Shown one piece after another: positions 6,373 through 8,659 of a DNA stretch of 8,659 nt (position 1 is its first letter; each line of letters opens with the position of its first letter). Source of the DNA: an uncultured Bacteroidota bacterium. GTDB taxonomy: Bacteria > Bacteroidota > Bacteroidia > UKL13-3. The notes under the pieces are model-generated. The model saw only the letters and a list, made by a program, of their open reading frames with translations, was not told the DNA's origin and made no database searches. The DNA lies in NCBI GenBank assembly GCA_903888395.1, contig CAISTO010000333.1:1-8659 (forward strand), given 5' to 3'. A program made the position numbers and the translations under genes.

Positions 6373-7922
6373 TGACCACAAAAACAAATAAAACTTTACG
6401 CTTAATACTAGGCGACCAGCTAAATATCAATCATTCGTGGTTTCAAACTGTAGATGAAACGGTAACCTATGTGCTCATGGAAATTAGGAGTGAAACCGAT
6501 TATGCACAACACCATATTCAAAAGGTAATAGGATTTTTTGCTACTATGCAAAATTTTGCCAATGAGTTAAAACAGATGAATCACAATGTGATTTATTATT
6601 ACTTAAATGATGAAGATAATTTACAATCCTTTGATAAAAATTGCACAGCATTAATAGCTGAACATCAATTTACAAATTTTGAATATCAATTACCTGACGA
6701 ATATAGAGTAGGCGAGCATTTGAAGCAGTTTACTAGCAAGCTGAATATTTCATTTAATGTTATTGATTCAGAACATTTTTATAGCACTCGCAATGAATTG
6801 AAAGATTTATTTGAAGGCAAGAAAATGTATTTAATGGAAACGTTTTATCGCTACATGCGAAAAAAACATGATGTATTAATTGTAGATGGCGATAAACCTT
6901 TAAATGGTAAATGGAACTTTGATGAAGACAATAGACAAAAACTACCAAAGCATCATCAGCCAATAGCCCCTTTGGTTTTTACAAACAATGTAAGCAAAAT
7001 TGAAGATGAGATAAAAAAAGCATACATAAAAACCATTGGAACAGTTGATAGTAAATATTTTATTTGGCCAATAAATAGGGTTCAATCATTGCAATTACTC
7101 GATTTTTTTACAGAAAATTGTTTGCCTTTATTTGGAACCTTTCAAGATGCAATGGCACCAAATGAATGGTCAATTTATCATTCACGTTTATCATTTTCAA
7201 TGAATATAAAATTACTTTCTCCCAAGGAAGTAGTTGATAAAGCCATTCAAGTTTATTTAAATCATCCAAGTAAAATGGAGTTCCACCAATTAGAGGGATT
7301 TGTTAGACAAATAATTGGTTGGCGTGAATACATGCGTGGTATTTATTGGTTAAAAATGCCAGAATATGCAACGCTTAATTATTTTGAAAACAGTGAGCCC
7401 TTACCTGCATGGTTTTGGACAGGAAAAACCAAGATGAATTGTTTGAAAAATGCAATAAATCAATCCTTAGATTTTGCCTATGCACACCATATTCAAAGGC
7501 TCATGATTACAGGAAATTTTGCTTTATTAGCAGGTGTTCATCCTAATGAAGTTGATGCCTGGTATTTGGGAATTTATATTGATGCCATTGAGTGGGTTGA
7601 AATTACCAATACAAGAGGAATGAGCCAATTTGCTGATGGTGGAATTGTTGGAACAAAACCATATGTAAGTTCGGCTACATACATTCACAAAATGAGTTCT
7701 TATTGCACAGGATGTTATTACGACAAATCGAAAAAAACGGGCGATAAAGCTTGTCCTTTTAATAGTTTGTATTGGAATTTTTACGATAAACATGAAGCCA
7801 AACTTGCCAAAAATCCACGAATAGGAATGATGTATAATGTTTGGAGAAAAATGCAGCCAACTGCAAAAGCTGAATTGTTAGAACAAGCCGATTTTTACTT
7901 AAAAAATATAAACGATTTATAA
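6372..7922 (+). CDS. FeS-BCP type (6-4) photolyase homologue (prokaryotic cryptochrome/photolyase, DPRP family)
   Basis: This 516-aa protein has the FeS-BCP architecture: an N-terminal antenna domain opening LRLILGDQLNINHSWF (9-24), and a C-terminal FAD domain with GWREYMRGIYW and FAYAHHIQRLMITGNFALL. Four cysteines, C357, C445, C448 and C461, have exactly the spacing of the [4Fe-4S] ligands of Agrobacterium PhrB (C350, C438, C441, C454; constant offset of 7). The adjacent histidines H372/H373 match PhrB H365/H366, at the lesion site, by the same offset. Characterised members repair (6-4) photoproducts and carry FAD, a [4Fe-4S] cluster and a lumazine antenna. All key residues seen here are intact, so an active enzyme is expected. 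It overlaps the DUF2256 stop by one base and abuts the Cry-DASH start. Confidence 0.94.
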   Translation: MTTKTNKTLRLILGDQLNINHSWFQTVDETVTYVLMEIRSETDYAQHHIQKVIGFFATMQNFANELKQMNHNVIYYYLNDEDNLQSFDKNCTALIAEHQFTNFEYQLPDEYRVGEHLKQFTSKLNISFNVIDSEHFYSTRNELKDLFEGKKMYLMETFYRYMRKKHDVLIVDGDKPLNGKWNFDEDNRQKLPKHHQPIAPLVFTNNVSKIEDEIKKAYIKTIGTVDSKYFIWPINRVQSLQLLDFFTENCLPLFGTFQDAMAPNEWSIYHSRLSFSMNIKLLSPKEVVDKAIQVYLNHPSKMEFHQLEGFVRQIIGWREYMRGIYWLKMPEYATLNYFENSEPLPAWFWTGKTKMNCLKNAINQSLDFAYAHHIQRLMITGNFALLAGVHPNEVDAWYLGIYIDAIEWVEITNTRGMSQFADGGIVGTKPYVSSATYIHKMSSYCTGCYYDKSKKTGDKACPFNSLYWNFYDKHEAKLAKNPRIGMMYNVWRKMQPTAKAELLEQADFYLKNINDL

Positions 7923-8659
7923 ATGAAAACAGGAATTGTTTGGTTTAAAAATGATTTAAGATTGCATGACAATGAAACTTTAGTGAAAGCTATGGAACAA
8001 TGTGATGAAATTATTCCAGTATATTGTTTTGATGAATATCATTTTAAAATTACCGAGTTTGGATTCAACAAAACAGGGAATTTTAGAGCGCAATTTTTAT
8101 TAGAATCATTGATTGATTTGGATAAAAGCTTAATGTTAATTGGTTCCGGTTTGATCATTGTGAAAGGTAATCCAGCTATTGAAATAAGTAAATTGGTACA
8201 AGCATTTAAAGTGCAAAAAGTATTTGCAAAAAAAGAAATTGCTTATGAAGAGTTATTTACTCAAAAAAAGGTAGAAATTGAATTACTAAAAGTAAATTGT
8301 TCATTTGAAACTTTTAGCACAAGCACCTTGTATGAGTTAAATGATTTACCTTTTACCCTAAATAATATTCCTGATATTTTTACCAACTTTAGAAAATCTG
8401 TTGAAAAAGAATCACAAATTAAGGCAGTTATTGAGAAGCCAAGTCACATCAAATCGCCTTTTATTCAACCTTTGAATTTGCCTACTTTGAATGAACTTTC
8501 ACTGACCGAAGTTACCATAAATGAAAAAGCAGCCATTCAATTCAAAGGTGGAGAAACAGAAGCATGGAAACGCCTGAATGATTATTTTTTCAAAACAAAT
8601 TCCTTATCAAAATATAAAGAAACTCGTAACGAATTAATAGGTGCAAATTACTCTTCAAA
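7923..8659 (+). CDS. DASH-type cryptochrome/photolyase, 3' end beyond window
   Basis: This gene is open to the window edge; 245 codons are visible, about half of a usual Cry-DASH. The N-terminal photolyase domain starts TGIVWFKNDLRLHDNETL (3-20), and the linker ends with FKGGETEAWKRLNDYFF (207-223). SKYKETRNELIGANYSS (229-245) follows; the G-GET and YKETRN...G..YS motifs are diagnostic of the DASH branch. Cry-DASH proteins bind FAD and usually a folate antenna, and repair cyclobutane pyrimidine dimers mainly in single-stranded DNA, some also acting as light sensors. The flavin pocket lies outside the window and cannot be checked. The ATG directly follows the TAA of the FeS-BCP gene (TAAATG, 0 nt), so the two are almost certainly co-translated. 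Confidence 0.93.
   Translation, partial: MKTGIVWFKNDLRLHDNETLVKAMEQCDEIIPVYCFDEYHFKITEFGFNKTGNFRAQFLLESLIDLDKSLMLIGSGLIIVKGNPAIEISKLVQAFKVQKVFAKKEIAYEELFTQKKVEIELLKVNCSFETFSTSTLYELNDLPFTLNNIPDIFTNFRKSVEKESQIKAVIEKPSHIKSPFIQPLNLPTLNELSLTEVTINEKAAIQFKGGETEAWKRLNDYFFKTNSLSKYKETRNELIGANYSS

Noticed and set aside
6760..7793. Antisense open frames at 6760-6963 and 7527-7793 (minus strand)
   Set aside because: Both are fully inside the FeS-BCP photolyase gene, with no recognisable domain.

Overview
The window looks like chromosomal DNA of a low-GC Bacteroidota bacterium (Chitinophagales/Sphingobacteriales/Flavobacteriales-like). The evidence is AT-rich DNA, start codons preceded by A-rich stretches instead of Shine-Dalgarno sequences, a DUF2027-type Smr protein, an OmpL-like BBP2 porin, and intergenic palindromes of the kind scattered through Bacteroidota genomes. 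The genus cannot be fixed from the sequence.

Layout. Positions 1-174 are the 3' end of a glycosyltransferase family 9 (heptosyltransferase-like) gene, closed by a strong hairpin terminator at 201-234. An Smr-domain gene (273-1223) follows. Next comes a 361-bp gene-free stretch (1224-1584) packed with imperfect tandem repeats and three palindromes. A lipoprotein-type MsrA (1585-2247, minus strand) and a BBP2 outer-membrane barrel protein (2268-3413, plus strand) are divergent, with only 20 bp between their start codons.

From 3554 to the right edge lies a tightly packed plus-strand operon of light/UV-damage genes: an atypical photolyase/cryptochrome, TspO, a DUF2071 protein, a 46-aa DUF2256 zinc-ribbon protein missed by a normal length cutoff, an FeS-BCP (6-4) photolyase homologue, and a DASH-type cryptochrome cut by the window end. 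The junctions are ATGA overlap, 6 nt, 9 nt, TAATG overlap and 0 nt, so co-transcription and translational coupling are likely.

How the genes may work together: the operon puts three separate branches of the photolyase/cryptochrome superfamily under one transcription unit. FeS-BCP proteins repair (6-4) photoproducts and Cry-DASH proteins repair cyclobutane dimers in single-stranded DNA. The first protein has the family fold, but several residues needed for classic CPD repair and for flavin photoreduction are replaced, so its activity is open. TspO proteins bind, and in some bacteria photodegrade, protoporphyrin, which fits a sunlight-stress module. DUF2256 and DUF2071 are the unexplained members. 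The nearby secreted MsrA repairs oxidised methionine and fits the same theme, but is transcribed separately. No light-sensing regulator (CarH/LitR-type MerR) is visible in the window.
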